Shown here piece by piece: positions 24,170-33,700 of a stretch of DNA of 64,000 bases (its first letter is position 1; each line of letters begins with the position of its first letter). The stretch is taken from positions 1-64,000 of the forward strand of contig CAIJPD010000054.1 in the NCBI GenBank assembly GCA_903822495.1, given 5' to 3'. The notes under the pieces were generated by a model. That model was not told the DNA's origin. It ran no database searches and was given only the letters and a program-made list of their open reading frames with translations. The translations under genes were made by a program, and so were the position numbers. Source of the stretch: an uncultured Chloroflexota bacterium (lineage in GTDB: Bacteria; Chloroflexota; Limnocylindria; Limnocylindrales; CSP1-4).

Positions 24170-25227
24170 GCCTTGACCTCGGACGCGGCGTCGCGGCGCA
24201 CGGCGTCGCCGGCCGTGAACAGGTGGCAGGCGACGCGAACGCCATCGTCGGAATTGATCTCCGGCGGTGTCTCGACCGCGCAGACCGGCATCGCGTGCTC
24301 GCAGCGTGGAGCGAACAGGCAGCCCGGCGGCGGCGTGCGCAGGTCCGGCGGCGAGCCCGGGATCATCGAGAGCGCCCGGCGGCCGGTGCGGATGTCCGGG
24401 AAGGACGAGAGCAGCTTGACGGTGTACGGGTGGCGCGGCGCGGTGAACACGCGGCTGACCGGGCCCTCCTCGGCCACGCGGCCGGCATACATGACCATCA
24501 CGCGGTCGCAGGTCTCGGCGATCACGGACAGGTCGTGGGTGATCAGCAGCAGCGACAGCCCCAGCTCGCGGCGGAGGCGCTCCAGGAGCTGCAGGATCTG
24601 CGCCTGCACCATCACGTCCAGGGCGGTCGTGGGCTCGTCGCCGATCACCACCGCGGGGTCGCAGGCCAATGCCATGGCGATCATCGCGCGCTGGCGCATG
24701 CCGCCCGAAAGCTCGTGCGGATACGCGGACGCGCGCTGGCGCGGGATGCCCACGAGCTCCAGCAGCTCCCCCGCGCGCTTGCGCGAGGCGTCCCGGCTCT
24801 GGCCCAGGCGCACCTCGATGGGCTCGGCGATCTGGTCGCCCACCCGCTGGACGGGGTTGAGCGCGTTCATCGCGCCCTGGAAGACCATCGAGATCTCGCG
24901 CCAGCGGTATCTCGCCAGCTGGCGCTCCGTCAGGGGGACGAGGTCGATCCCGAACAGCTTGACGCTGCCGGCGCTCACGCGGCCCGTCCCGGGCAGGAGA
25001 TGGACGAGCGACAGCGCCGTCGTCGTCTTGCCGCAACCCGACTCGCCGGCGATGCCCATCGCCTCGCCGGCGTCGAGCCGGAAGCTCATGCCACCCACGG
25101 CGCGGACGCTGGCGCCCGACGGCGTGCGGAAGCGGACCGCGAGGTCCCGGACCTCCAGGAGGGGTGCCGTTGGGTCGGCGCCATCGGGGAGCAGCCGCCC
25201 GAGACGGCCGCGGACCTCGGTCGTCAT
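24166..25227 (-). CDS. oppD: Peptide-type ABC transporter ATP-binding protein (OppD-like)
   Basis: A 353-residue ATPase: Walker A GESGCGKTTTALS, signature LSGGMRQRAMIAMAL, Walker B VVIGDEPTTALD, H-loop LITHDLS, and the subfamily tail HPYTVKLLSSFPD ... PPGCLFAPRCEHAM. It pairs with the OppF-like subunit to form the heterodimeric motor. Start and stop both overlap their neighbours by 4 bp. Confidence 0.93.
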   Translation of the reverse strand: MTTEVRGRLGRLLPDGADPTAPLLEVRDLAVRFRTPSGASVRAVGGMSFRLDAGEAMGIAGESGCGKTTTALSLVHLLPGTGRVSAGSVKLFGIDLVPLTERQLARYRWREISMVFQGAMNALNPVQRVGDQIAEPIEVRLGQSRDASRKRAGELLELVGIPRQRASAYPHELSGGMRQRAMIAMALACDPAVVIGDEPTTALDVMVQAQILQLLERLRRELGLSLLLITHDLSVIAETCDRVMVMYAGRVAEEGPVSRVFTAPRHPYTVKLLSSFPDIRTGRRALSMIPGSPPDLRTPPPGCLFAPRCEHAMPVCAVETPPEINSDDGVRVACHLFTAGDAVRRDAASEVKA

Positions 25228-26165
25228 CGCCGGCCCGCCGACTTGGGGTTGAGCACGTCGTCGAGCGCGTTGCCCACCAGCGTGAACGCCAGCACCACCA
25301 GGACGACGCAGGTGGCTGGAGGGATGATGTACCACGAGGCGCCGAGGCCCGCCGCGCCCGCCTCCTGCGCCGAGCTCAGGACCTGTCCCCACGAAGGCGC
25401 CGAGCTGTCGCCGAGGCCGATGAACGAAAGCGTGGTCTCCGTGAACACGGCGCCGGCAAAGGTCAGGACGGCCTGCGCGACGATCAGGTTGACGACGTTG
25501 GGAAGGATGTGGCGGACCATGATCCACCCGGGGCCCGCGCCGATGACCCGGGCGCGGTCGACGAACATCCGCTCCTTCACGGAGAGCACCTGCGAGCGGA
25601 TGACGCGCGCCGTGGTGGCCCAGCTGGTCAGGCCGATCACCACGACGATGACCAGCAGCGTCGCCCGGATGCCGAACAGCTCGGCGTCGGCGCCAACCAC
25701 GTCGAGGATCACCGGAGCCAGGATCAGCGCCAGCACCACCGTGGGCAGGACCAGGAAGAAGTCGCACAGGCGCATGAGCAGCGCGTCGGTCGTGCCGCCG
25801 ACAAAGCCCGCGATCACGCCGATGACGGCGCCCAGGAGGATGGTGATCACCGTGGCCATGAGGCCGATCGCCATGGAGATCCGCGCCCCGTGAACGGTCA
25901 GGTTGAGGATGTCGCGGCCCAACTCGTCGGTGCCCAGCAGGTGCCCGAGGCCCGGCGCGTGGAGGCGCATGCCGGTCACGGTGGTGATGTCCTCGAGGGG
26001 TCCGACGAACACGTCCGGGAAGAGGGCGAGGAGCCCGAACACGAGCAGGATCGCGAGCCCCACGATGCCGTCGCCCCGGCTCAGGAGGTTGCCGACCAGG
26101 CTGGCGGCGCGGCGGAGCGGCTCCGGCGCACGGTGGGCGGAGCGCCCTGCGTGCGCGGCCGTCAC
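25224..26165 (-). CDS. oppC: Peptide-type ABC transporter permease (OppC/DppC-like)
   Basis: A 313-residue permease with six membrane helices. It has the N-terminal segment GDGIVGLAILLVFGLLAL, the HLLGTDELGRDIL motif of OppC/DppC proteins, and the EAA loop DRARVIGAGPGWIMVRHILPN that contacts the ATPases. It ends with LVGNALDDVLNPK, usual for this family. It overlaps both neighbours by 4 bp. Confidence 0.93.
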   Translation of the reverse strand: MTAAHAGRSAHRAPEPLRRAASLVGNLLSRGDGIVGLAILLVFGLLALFPDVFVGPLEDITTVTGMRLHAPGLGHLLGTDELGRDILNLTVHGARISMAIGLMATVITILLGAVIGVIAGFVGGTTDALLMRLCDFFLVLPTVVLALILAPVILDVVGADAELFGIRATLLVIVVVIGLTSWATTARVIRSQVLSVKERMFVDRARVIGAGPGWIMVRHILPNVVNLIVAQAVLTFAGAVFTETTLSFIGLGDSSAPSWGQVLSSAQEAGAAGLGASWYIIPPATCVVLVVLAFTLVGNALDDVLNPKSAGRR

Positions 26166-27130
26166 GAGCGCACCCTCGGGTCCAGCGCGCCGTACACGAA
26201 GTCGGCCAGCAGGTTGAACATGACAACCGACACGGACACCAGCAGGAAGATGCCCTGCAGCAACGGGTAGTCGCGGGCGTTGAGCGCCGCGACCGTCAGC
26301 GTGCCGAGGCCGGGCCAGCTGAACACCACCTCGAGCGTGATGGCGCCGGCGATCACGTAGCCGAGGTTGATGGCGATGAAGGTCACCATCGGAAGCAGCG
26401 CGTTGGGGAACGCGTGGTGCCGCAGGATCCGCGCGTCGGTCAGGCCCTTGGCGCGGGCGGTGGTGATGTAGTCCTCGGCCCGCGTTTCAATGATGGCCGA
26501 GCGCATCAGGATCGAATAGGCGCCGATCAGTCCCAGCGTCACCGCGGTCAGCGGCAGGACGAGGTGACCGGCCACGTCGAGCACCTGCCCCACGGGATCG
26601 GCGCTGGCGCCCGGGGTGGTCATGCCCGATGTGGGGAACCAGCCCAGCCCCGAGGCGAAGACCATGATCAGCGGCATCCCGATGACGAAGTAGGGCATGG
26701 AGTAGAAGACCAGGCTCGCGCCGTTGCCGAGACGGTCCACCAGGCCGCCGCGGCGCCATCCGGACAAGGCGCCAAGGGCGAGCCCGACGATGATGGCGAT
26801 CGCCTCGCCCAGGCCCACCAGCAGGATCGTCGGGCCGACGGCGGCGCCGACGACCTCGGTGACCGGCTGGCCGCGGAACTTGATGGACGTGCCCAGGTCG
26901 CCCGTCACGGTGGACCCAATGAAGGCGACGAGCTGGTCGGGGACGAGTGGCTTGTCCAGGCCCCAGCGGGCTCGCTCGGCCGCCTGCATCGCCGGGGTCA
27001 TGTTCGGGTTCTTGGAGACCCGGTCAGGGGAGCCGGGCATGGCGCGGAACAGGACGAACAGCAGGATGACGATCGCGGCGATCGTCACGAGGGCCTGTGC
27101 CAGCTTGCGGACGAGGTAGGCGACGTTCAT
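26162..27130 (-). CDS. oppB: Peptide-type ABC transporter permease (OppB/DppB-like)
   Basis: A 322-residue permease. The start VAYLVRKLAQALVTIAAIVILLFVLFRAMPG, the D-x-G loop TGDLGTSIKFRGQPV, and the EAA loop EDYITTARAKGLTDARILRHHAFPN (read in parts) are all typical of the OppB/DppB group. It ends LADFVYGALDPRVRS. It follows oppA with a 39-bp gap, so the binding protein and transporter share one transcript. Confidence 0.93.
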   Translation of the reverse strand: MNVAYLVRKLAQALVTIAAIVILLFVLFRAMPGSPDRVSKNPNMTPAMQAAERARWGLDKPLVPDQLVAFIGSTVTGDLGTSIKFRGQPVTEVVGAAVGPTILLVGLGEAIAIIVGLALGALSGWRRGGLVDRLGNGASLVFYSMPYFVIGMPLIMVFASGLGWFPTSGMTTPGASADPVGQVLDVAGHLVLPLTAVTLGLIGAYSILMRSAIIETRAEDYITTARAKGLTDARILRHHAFPNALLPMVTFIAINLGYVIAGAITLEVVFSWPGLGTLTVAALNARDYPLLQGIFLLVSVSVVMFNLLADFVYGALDPRVRS

Positions 27131-27169
27131 GCGGCCCCCGCCCGGACCCGGGGCGTGGTGCGGCGCGGG

Positions 27170-29038
27170 CTACCCATCGTCATCGGCTCCGGCGGGGCGG
27201 GGGCGGCGCGCCAGCAGGACGCCGGCGCCGAGCACCACGGCCGCCACCATCGCGAGCAGGGCGACGGGCCGTCCCGAGACCGCGCCGCCGGCGTCCGGCA
27301 GGTCCGGGACCGCGGGCTGGGTCGCGTCGTCCGTCGCGGGGGCCACGGGCGGAATGGGCGCGTCCGCGGCGTTGGTCAGGAGCGTGTACTGGAGGATGCC
27401 GTAGGAGAAGAGGGGTGTGCTGCTCGCCGGCATGTTCTGCCAGCCCGCGAACCGGTTCGTGCGGTACGCGTGGAGCGACGCGTCGTAGTACAGGATGTCG
27501 TACGGCGCCTCGTCGTAGATGAGGTTCTGCATCTGCGCCAGCGTGTCGTGGCGCTCCTCGCCCGTCTGCGTCAGCTGCAGGTCGTAGAGGCTGTCGTAGG
27601 CGTCGTTGCAGTACTGGCTGTCCGAGGTGTTCTCGATGGCGTCGCAGCGGAGGACCTGGAGCAGCGAGTTGGGGTCGGGGTTGCCCATCCAGTCCCACAG
27701 CTCGAGGTCGTACTTGGCGCCGGCGCTGGGGAGCAGGAGCGTGCCGAGCGCCGAGCTGTCCATCACCGCGACCGAGACGCCGATCCCCAGCTGCCCGTAC
27801 CAGGACTTGACGAACGCAGCCGCCTTGGCATAGTCGGCGCTGGTGCTGGTCGTCACCAGCCGCAGGCTGATGACCTTGCCCTGCTTGTCGAGGCGTTTCC
27901 CGCTGCCGTCGAGCGGGTAGCCCGCCGCGTCGAGCTTCTGCCCGGCCAGGGCGATGTCGAAGGTCCGCGGCGTCGTCGGCTCCACGTGCCAGTCCGACAG
28001 GACGGGCGGGACGATCGTGGTGCCGGCGTCGCCGTACCCGCCGAGCACGCGGTAGAGGAGGACCTTCTTGTCGATGGCGTAGCCCAGGGCGTCGCGGAAC
28101 GCCGGGTCGAGCAGCGCCAGCGTCGAGGGGCCGCCGCCCTCGATGGTCTCGCCGGTGCCGGAGCCGTAGGTGTTGAACGCGAGCTGGGTAAAGCCGTTGG
28201 CCTTGCCCACGACCCCGGTGAACCTGGGGTCGGCCCGGAGTTGTTCGAACTGGTCCGCATTCACGTCGCGGGCGTAGTCGATCTCGCCGCTCTTGAGGGC
28301 CTGGACCATCGCGTCGGGGTTCGAGTAGAACCGGAGGACGATCTCGTCCTCGTAGCCCTGCGGGCCCCAGTACTGGGGATTGCGCACGAAACGGGCGTAC
28401 TGGCCCGTCTTCCACTCGGCCAGCGTGTAGGGCCCGGTGCCCACGAGGGGGGCGTCGAACTTCTCCTCGGCGATGGCCGTGTAGTCGTCCTTGCCGTAGA
28501 TGTGCTCTGGCAGGATGGGCACGTAGACCTGGAGGATCCGGTCCGACTGGTCCGTGGTGTAGGCGACGACCGTCGAAGCATCGGGGCACTCGATCCTGGT
28601 GACGCCCGCGTCCTTGACGTTCGGGTCGAGGTATCCGACGCCCACATAGGACGCGTCCTCGATGGCGGCCAGGGCGAGGCCCCACGAGAAGCAGGCGTCA
28701 GCCGAGTCGGCGGGCTCCCCATCCGACCACTGCATGCCGGTTCGGATGTGGAACGTGACCCGGTCCGCAGCGCGCTCCCAGGAATCGGCGAAGCCCGGTG
28801 CCGGGTGGGCGTCCTTGTCGAACTCGACCAGCAGGCTGTAGGTCAGCTGGAAGGCCTCGAAGCCGCTGACGAGCACCGTGTTGAATGGGTTCGAGGCATC
28901 CAGGTCCTGCGTCGTGCCGACGCGAAGGACCACCGGGTCCGCCGCTGCCGCCGACGGCAACGCCATCACCAGGGCCGACGCCGCGAAGGCCAGCGCCGCC
29001 ACGACGCGGCCGGGCCGCCAGCGGGCTCGCGCGGACAT
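27170..29038 (-). CDS. oppA: Peptide-type solute-binding protein (family 5) with C-terminal membrane anchor
   Basis: A 622-residue extracytoplasmic substrate-binding protein (SBP_bac_5). A Sec signal peptide (VVAALAFAASALVMALPSAAAA) has no lipobox cysteine. The mature part shows LRVGTTQDLDASNPFNTVLV, FHIRTGMQWSDGEPADSADACFSW and AYRTNRFAGWQNMP. Unusually for a binding protein, the C-terminus carries LPDAGG, a hydrophobic helix (PVALLAMVAAVVLGAGVLLA) and a basic end (RRPRP), a layout like an LPXTG sorting signal or plain tail anchor. This replaces the lipid anchor usual in monoderms. The ligand could be peptides or other solutes. Confidence 0.88.
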   Translation of the reverse strand: MSARARWRPGRVVAALAFAASALVMALPSAAAADPVVLRVGTTQDLDASNPFNTVLVSGFEAFQLTYSLLVEFDKDAHPAPGFADSWERAADRVTFHIRTGMQWSDGEPADSADACFSWGLALAAIEDASYVGVGYLDPNVKDAGVTRIECPDASTVVAYTTDQSDRILQVYVPILPEHIYGKDDYTAIAEEKFDAPLVGTGPYTLAEWKTGQYARFVRNPQYWGPQGYEDEIVLRFYSNPDAMVQALKSGEIDYARDVNADQFEQLRADPRFTGVVGKANGFTQLAFNTYGSGTGETIEGGGPSTLALLDPAFRDALGYAIDKKVLLYRVLGGYGDAGTTIVPPVLSDWHVEPTTPRTFDIALAGQKLDAAGYPLDGSGKRLDKQGKVISLRLVTTSTSADYAKAAAFVKSWYGQLGIGVSVAVMDSSALGTLLLPSAGAKYDLELWDWMGNPDPNSLLQVLRCDAIENTSDSQYCNDAYDSLYDLQLTQTGEERHDTLAQMQNLIYDEAPYDILYYDASLHAYRTNRFAGWQNMPASSTPLFSYGILQYTLLTNAADAPIPPVAPATDDATQPAVPDLPDAGGAVSGRPVALLAMVAAVVLGAGVLLARRPRPAGADDDG

Positions 29039-29384
29039 CAGGCTTCCACCGCCACGGGCCGTGCGGGCATGGGCGGAGCCTGGGGGCCTGGCTGGGGTCG
29101 CGGGAATTGAACCACCCGCGAAGCCTGCCGTCTCTGGCGGCGGGCGGTCAGGCCCCATCGGGGGGGGAGGGGGGGAGGTAGCGGGCACGGTGCGCGCACG
29201 AGTGCGACAGGACCCCGGCGGGTGGGTTCGGCATCACCGGCGTGGCGCCCCGCTCGCCAGCCCCCGGCCCCGGCCCGCGCGGCCGCGTTGATGCTGGCGC
29301 CCTGGCGGCCTGATCGGCGGGGCGTCGATGCCCCGCCGCGCGCCGCGTCCATGACACGACCTGGAGGCGGTCAGCGGCGCCCCG
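29039..29384 (-). promoter_or_regulatory. 346-bp gap: structured leader region of oppA and downstream end of the GGDEF gene
   Basis: No gene is seen. The part nearest oppA can fold on the minus strand: GGGGCCT (29156-29150) pairs with AGGCCCC (29089-29083), enclosing a perfect 7-bp hairpin TCGCGGG/CCCGCGA (29121-29115 with 29104-29098) whose loop reads TGGTTCAATT. The loop resembles a tRNA T-loop but no tRNA fold is possible. A C-rich run follows at 29161-29178. No confident -10 was found. Confidence 0.4.
29315..29338 (-). terminator. Hairpin terminator after the receiver-GGDEF gene
   Basis: A perfect 9-bp stem, CGGCGGGGC with GCCCCGCCG, closes a 6-nt loop, 46 nt past the stop of the GGDEF gene on the minus strand. 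No T-run follows. Confidence 0.55.
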
Positions 29385-30320
29385 CTACCCGGTGAGGCTC
29401 TGCCGGGCCGTCCACGCGCCGTTGGCCACGCAGACGCGGTTGCGCCCGCGCTCCTTGGCCTCGTAGAGCGCCGCGTCGGCCGCCGCGAGCAGGTCGTGCT
29501 CGCTCTCGCCTGCGGTCCACATCGTCACGCCGAAACTGAGCGTGATCGACACGTCACCGCTGCAGGTGGGGATCGGCGTGGCGGTCGCCGCGGCAGACAG
29601 GCGCTCGTAGACGAGCCGGGCGCCATCGAGGCTGACGCCGGCGGCAAGCACCATGAACTCGTCTCCGCCCAGCCGACCCAGGGCATCGTGGGCACGGAGG
29701 CTGCACGTCATCCGCCGGACCACCTCGCGCAGCACGTCGTCACCCACCAGGTGACCGCGACTGTCGTTGACATGCTTGAAGTAGTCGATGTCGCAGATGC
29801 CAATGGCCAGCCCCTCCTGCTGCCGCCCCTCCCGGGCAATCTCCCTGGTCAGGACCTCGGTGAAGGCCCGCCGGTTGAGCGCCCCGGTCAACGAGTCGTG
29901 GCTGGCCGCCTGCGACAGGGCATCGCGGGCATCGACCAGCCGCGTCTGCGCCTCGATCATCCGCCGTCCCACGTCGATCCTGGCGCACAGCTCGGCAGCG
30001 TCAAATGGCTTCGCGACGTAGTCATCGGCTCCTGCCTCAAGCCCCACCACGATGTCCACGCTCGCCGTCCGGGAGGTCAGCAGGATGAGGTACGGCCGTG
30101 GGTCCGTCGACAGCGTGCGAACGCGACGGCAGACGTCCACGCCCGAGAGCCCGGGCATCTGCCAGTCCAGGATGGCCAGGCGCGGGGCGTCGGGTTGGTC
30201 CATGGCGTCCCAGGCCTCGGTGCCGTCGACGGCGATCACCACGTCGTGGCCCTGCTTGCGCAGCACGCCGGCGAGGGCGAGGCGCGAGGTGAGGTCGTCG
30301 TCGGCAATCAGGACCCTCAT
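29385..30320 (-). CDS. Response regulator with GGDEF output (diguanylate cyclase)
   Basis: A 311-residue PleD-like regulator. The receiver (1-120) has DDD near residue 7, the phospho-acceptor Asp in LAILDWQMPG, Thr in LLTSRT and Lys in YVAKPFD. The cyclase domain starts at DSLTGALNRRAF and has GGDEF at 218-222 with an RAHD inhibitory site five residues before it. Phosphorylation by the hybrid kinase encoded upstream should dimerise it and raise cyclic di-GMP. It follows the broken CheY gene by 37 bp and ends the signalling operon. Confidence 0.93.
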   Translation of the reverse strand: MRVLIADDDLTSRLALAGVLRKQGHDVVIAVDGTEAWDAMDQPDAPRLAILDWQMPGLSGVDVCRRVRTLSTDPRPYLILLTSRTASVDIVVGLEAGADDYVAKPFDAAELCARIDVGRRMIEAQTRLVDARDALSQAASHDSLTGALNRRAFTEVLTREIAREGRQQEGLAIGICDIDYFKHVNDSRGHLVGDDVLREVVRRMTCSLRAHDALGRLGGDEFMVLAAGVSLDGARLVYERLSAAATATPIPTCSGDVSITLSFGVTMWTAGESEHDLLAAADAALYEAKERGRNRVCVANGAWTARQSLTG

Positions 30321-30357
30321 GCCGATAACCGGCCGCCCACCGCCGCTCCGGTGGATC

Positions 30358-30751
30358 TCATGGGATCAACTCCAGCCGGCGCAACTCCTCGAGCAGCCTG
30401 AGTCGCTGGATGGGCTTGATGAGGTAGGCATCGCATCCCCCCTCGATCGCCTCCATGACGTTGGCCCGACCGGCGAGGGCCGTCGTCATGATCACCTTGA
30501 CGCGATGCGCCGGCGCGACCCCGCTCTCCTCCTCGAGGCGCCGGATCTGCCGGAGCACCTCCTGCCCGTCCAGGCCGGGCATCATGATGTCGAGGCAGAT
30601 CAGGTCGTACGGGGTGCGTTCCAGCAGCGCGGCGTGCACGGCATCGACGGCTTCCGCCGTTCACCGCGACGTGCGCGAAGCCGTAGCGCTTGAGGATCTC
30701 CCCGAGGAGGAGGCGGCTGGTGAAGTCGTCCTCCACGATGAGCGTCTTCAT
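30358..30751 (-). pseudogene. CheY-like single-domain response regulator, frameshifted
   Basis: The first 33 codons from ATG 30751 read [20 protein letters not shown] and on to AHVAVNGG. The expected continuation (EAVDAVHAALLERTPYDLICLDIMMPG ..., read in parts) lies in another frame, from about 30657 to the stop at 30358. Together they give a complete receiver with acidic pair, acceptor Asp (LICLDIMMPG), Thr (IMTTAL) and Lys (YLIKPI). One extra G, or two missing bases, near 30658 causes the break. Start overlaps the kinase stop by 4 bp. It may be a true mutation, programmed slippage or an assembly error; the otherwise pristine sequence favours a very recent event or error. Confidence 0.8.
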
Positions 30752-33700
30752 GCGTCTCCCTCCGGATCGGTCCCCAGCGGGTCGCCCAGGTCGCCCATGG
30801 CCTCGCGGAGCCGCCCAAACTGGGCCTCCAGGTCGGGCAGGGCCGCACCGGCGGCGAGGAGGTCGCCGCCCCGGGCGGCCTCCTCCAGGAGGAGGGCCAC
30901 CGCCCGGAGGGCGTCACCGCCGACGTTGGCCGAGGCGCCCTGGATGGTGTGCGCCGCGCGAACCACGCCGGGGGCGTCACCGGCGAGGAGGCACGTCCGG
31001 AGCGCCTCGATCTGGCGCGGGAGGTCTCCGAGGAACCCCTGGAGCACCACGCGCGCGAGGTCGGTGTCGTCCATCAGGCGGTTCAGCACACCGGCCCGGT
31101 CAAACACGGCCGGCTCCACCTTCGCGGCGGGGCGCATTTCCACCGGAGGCACCGCGTCGTCGCCGGACAGCCATCGCTCCAGCACGGCCGCGAGGGCGGT
31201 GGGCGACAGGGGCTTGGTGATGTAGTCGTTCATCCCGGCCGCCAGGCACTTCTCCCGGTCGCCCGGCATGGCGTTGGCGGTCGTCGCGATGATCGGGATC
31301 ATGCGGTTGGCCACCGCCGAACGCACGTCGCGGATGCGCCGCGTCGCCTCGAGGCCATCAATCTCGGGCATCTGCACGTCCATCAGGACCAGGTCGTACG
31401 GGAGCATCTCGAGTGCGCGGATGGCCTCGGCGCCGTTGGCGACCGAATCCACGCGCAGCCCCATCCGCTCCAGGATCCCCGTGGCGACCTGCTGGCTGGT
31501 GATGTTGTCCTCCGCGACCAGGATGCGGCGCGTGCCGCCGTGCACCGAATGAGCACCGCGGCGAGTCACGATGGGCCGGCCTGCCGGGGCGCGCGTCGCG
31601 CCGGCCGGCGCCGGCACGGAGAGCATGGCGGAGAGGGCGTCGAGGAGGCCCGACTTGCGGACCGGCTTGACGAGGTACGCCCCAATCCCGATCTGCTCCA
31701 ATCGGCGCGCATCGCCCTGAGCACTGATCGAGGTCATCATCAGGATGTGGGTATCGGCAAACACCGGGTTGGCCTTGATGGCCTGGGCCACGTCCGCGGC
31801 GTCCATGCCCGGCATCTGCATGTCCAGCACCACGACCCGGAACGGATCGCCGGCACGGACCGCACGGTGGAGCGCCAGGAGGGCCCCGGGGCCGTCGGGG
31901 GCCTCCTCCAGGGCGGCTCCCCAGGAGGCGAGGTGGCTCGCCACGATCTCGCGGTTGGTGGCATTGTCGTCGGCCACCAGGATCCTCACGCCCTGGATCG
32001 CCGCCGGTGACGGGCGGACGTCGTCCCTCTCCTCAAGCTTGCCGAGGCGCGCGGTGAACCAGAACTCGGAGCCGAGGCCCGGTTGGCTGACCACCCCGAC
32101 CTCGCCGCCCATCAACTCGACGAGCTGCCTGACGATGGCCAATCCCAACCCGGTGCCGCCGTATTCCCGGGTCGTCGAGGCGTCGGCCTGGGTGAACCTG
32201 CGGAACAGGCGCTCCTGGCCGGCAGCCGCGATGCCGATCCCCGTGTCCTTGATCGAGAATCGCACCACGACCTCGTCGTCGGTCGCGCCATCCACGCTGG
32301 CTCGCACGATGATCTCGCCCTGCCGCGTGAACTTCAGGGCGTTGCCGGCAAGGTTGAGGAGGACCTGGCGCAGGCGTCCCGCGTCACCCGAGAGCCCGGT
32401 GGGCACGTCGGGTGCCACGCTGCAGATCAGCTCGAGGCCCTTGGCGTGGGCGCCCAGCGCCAGCATGGCGCCAAGATCATCGACCAGGACATGCGGGTCG
32501 AAGTCCTGCATCTCGAGCTCGATCTTGCCCGCCTCCATCTTGGAGAAGTCCAGGATGTCGTTGAGCAGCGCGAGGAGTGAATCGCCGCTGGTCCGGACGG
32601 TCTCCGCGTAGCGGCGCTGGTCCACGCCCAGGTCCGTGTCCAGCAGGAGCCCGGTCATGCCGATCACCCCGTTCAGCGGGGTCCGGATCTCGTGGCTCAT
32701 GTTGGCCAGGAACTCGCTCTTGGCCTCGTTGGCCGCCTCGGCCCGCCTGGTCATCTCAAGTGCGAGGACGTTGGACGCCGCGAGCTCGTCGTTCATGTCG
32801 CGGATCTCTCGCGCGGTGGCCCTCTCACCGGTCACATCCCGCATGATGCCCAGGGAAAACCACTGGCCCTCAACGTTCACGGCCGACAGCGCCAGCTGGA
32901 TGGGGAATTCGGTCCCGTCGCGCCGTTGGCCCTCCAGGTCGCGCACCGAGTTCACCACCTCGCCCTCGCCGGACTGCAGGAACCCGGCGAACCCCGCCTT
33001 GAATGCGGCGCGATACCGAGCCGGTGCGATCAACTCGTGCAGGTCCAGCCCGACGGCCTCGGCGGGCGTGTAGCCAAAGAAGCGTTCGGCGGCAGGGTTC
33101 CAGTAGGAGACCCGCCCGTCCGGATCCATCACCACCACGGCGTCCAGTGCCTTCTCGGTGATGGCTCGCGTCCAGGTCAGGCTGACGCGGAGATCCTCCG
33201 TGCGCTCGGCCAGCAAGGCCTGGCTGGCGATCTGCTCGGTGACGTCGTGAATGATGGAATGCAGGATCACGCGACCCCCGAAGTGGACCTCGCTCGACGC
33301 GACGCTCACGTCCCGGATGGAGCCGTCGGCCAGCCGGTGCTTGAACGCGAAGGTGTGCTGATGTGGGCCCACGGCCCGCATCGCACGGCTGACCTCCTCG
33401 GCCGGCAGCCGGTTGATGTCGGTGATCCGCATCGTCACGAGGCGATCGTGCGAGTACCCATAGAACTGGGTCGCCGCCGCGTTGGCTTCCACGATCGAGC
33501 CGTCCAAAGCATCAATCATCAGCATCACCGCGCCGCTCTCCACGAATTGGCGCCGATAGGACTCCTCGCTGGTTCTCAGGGTGGTGAAGGCTCCGGCCAG
33601 CTGCCGCTGCGCCCGGTTGATGAGCGACCCGAGCACCAGCATCACGCCGCCGAAGACCGCCGCCATCATGGCGAACGACAGGAAGCGGGCGTCGACGGCC

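Noticed and set aside
26414-29110. 898-codon + strand frame across the opp operon
   Set aside because: Antisense to five conserved transporter genes with intact overlaps.
29083-29156. tRNA-like sequence with GGTTCAATT
   Set aside because: The hairpin stem is 7 bp with a 10-nt loop and there is no anticodon arm or adjacent acceptor end, so it is not a tRNA; kept only as a leader structure.
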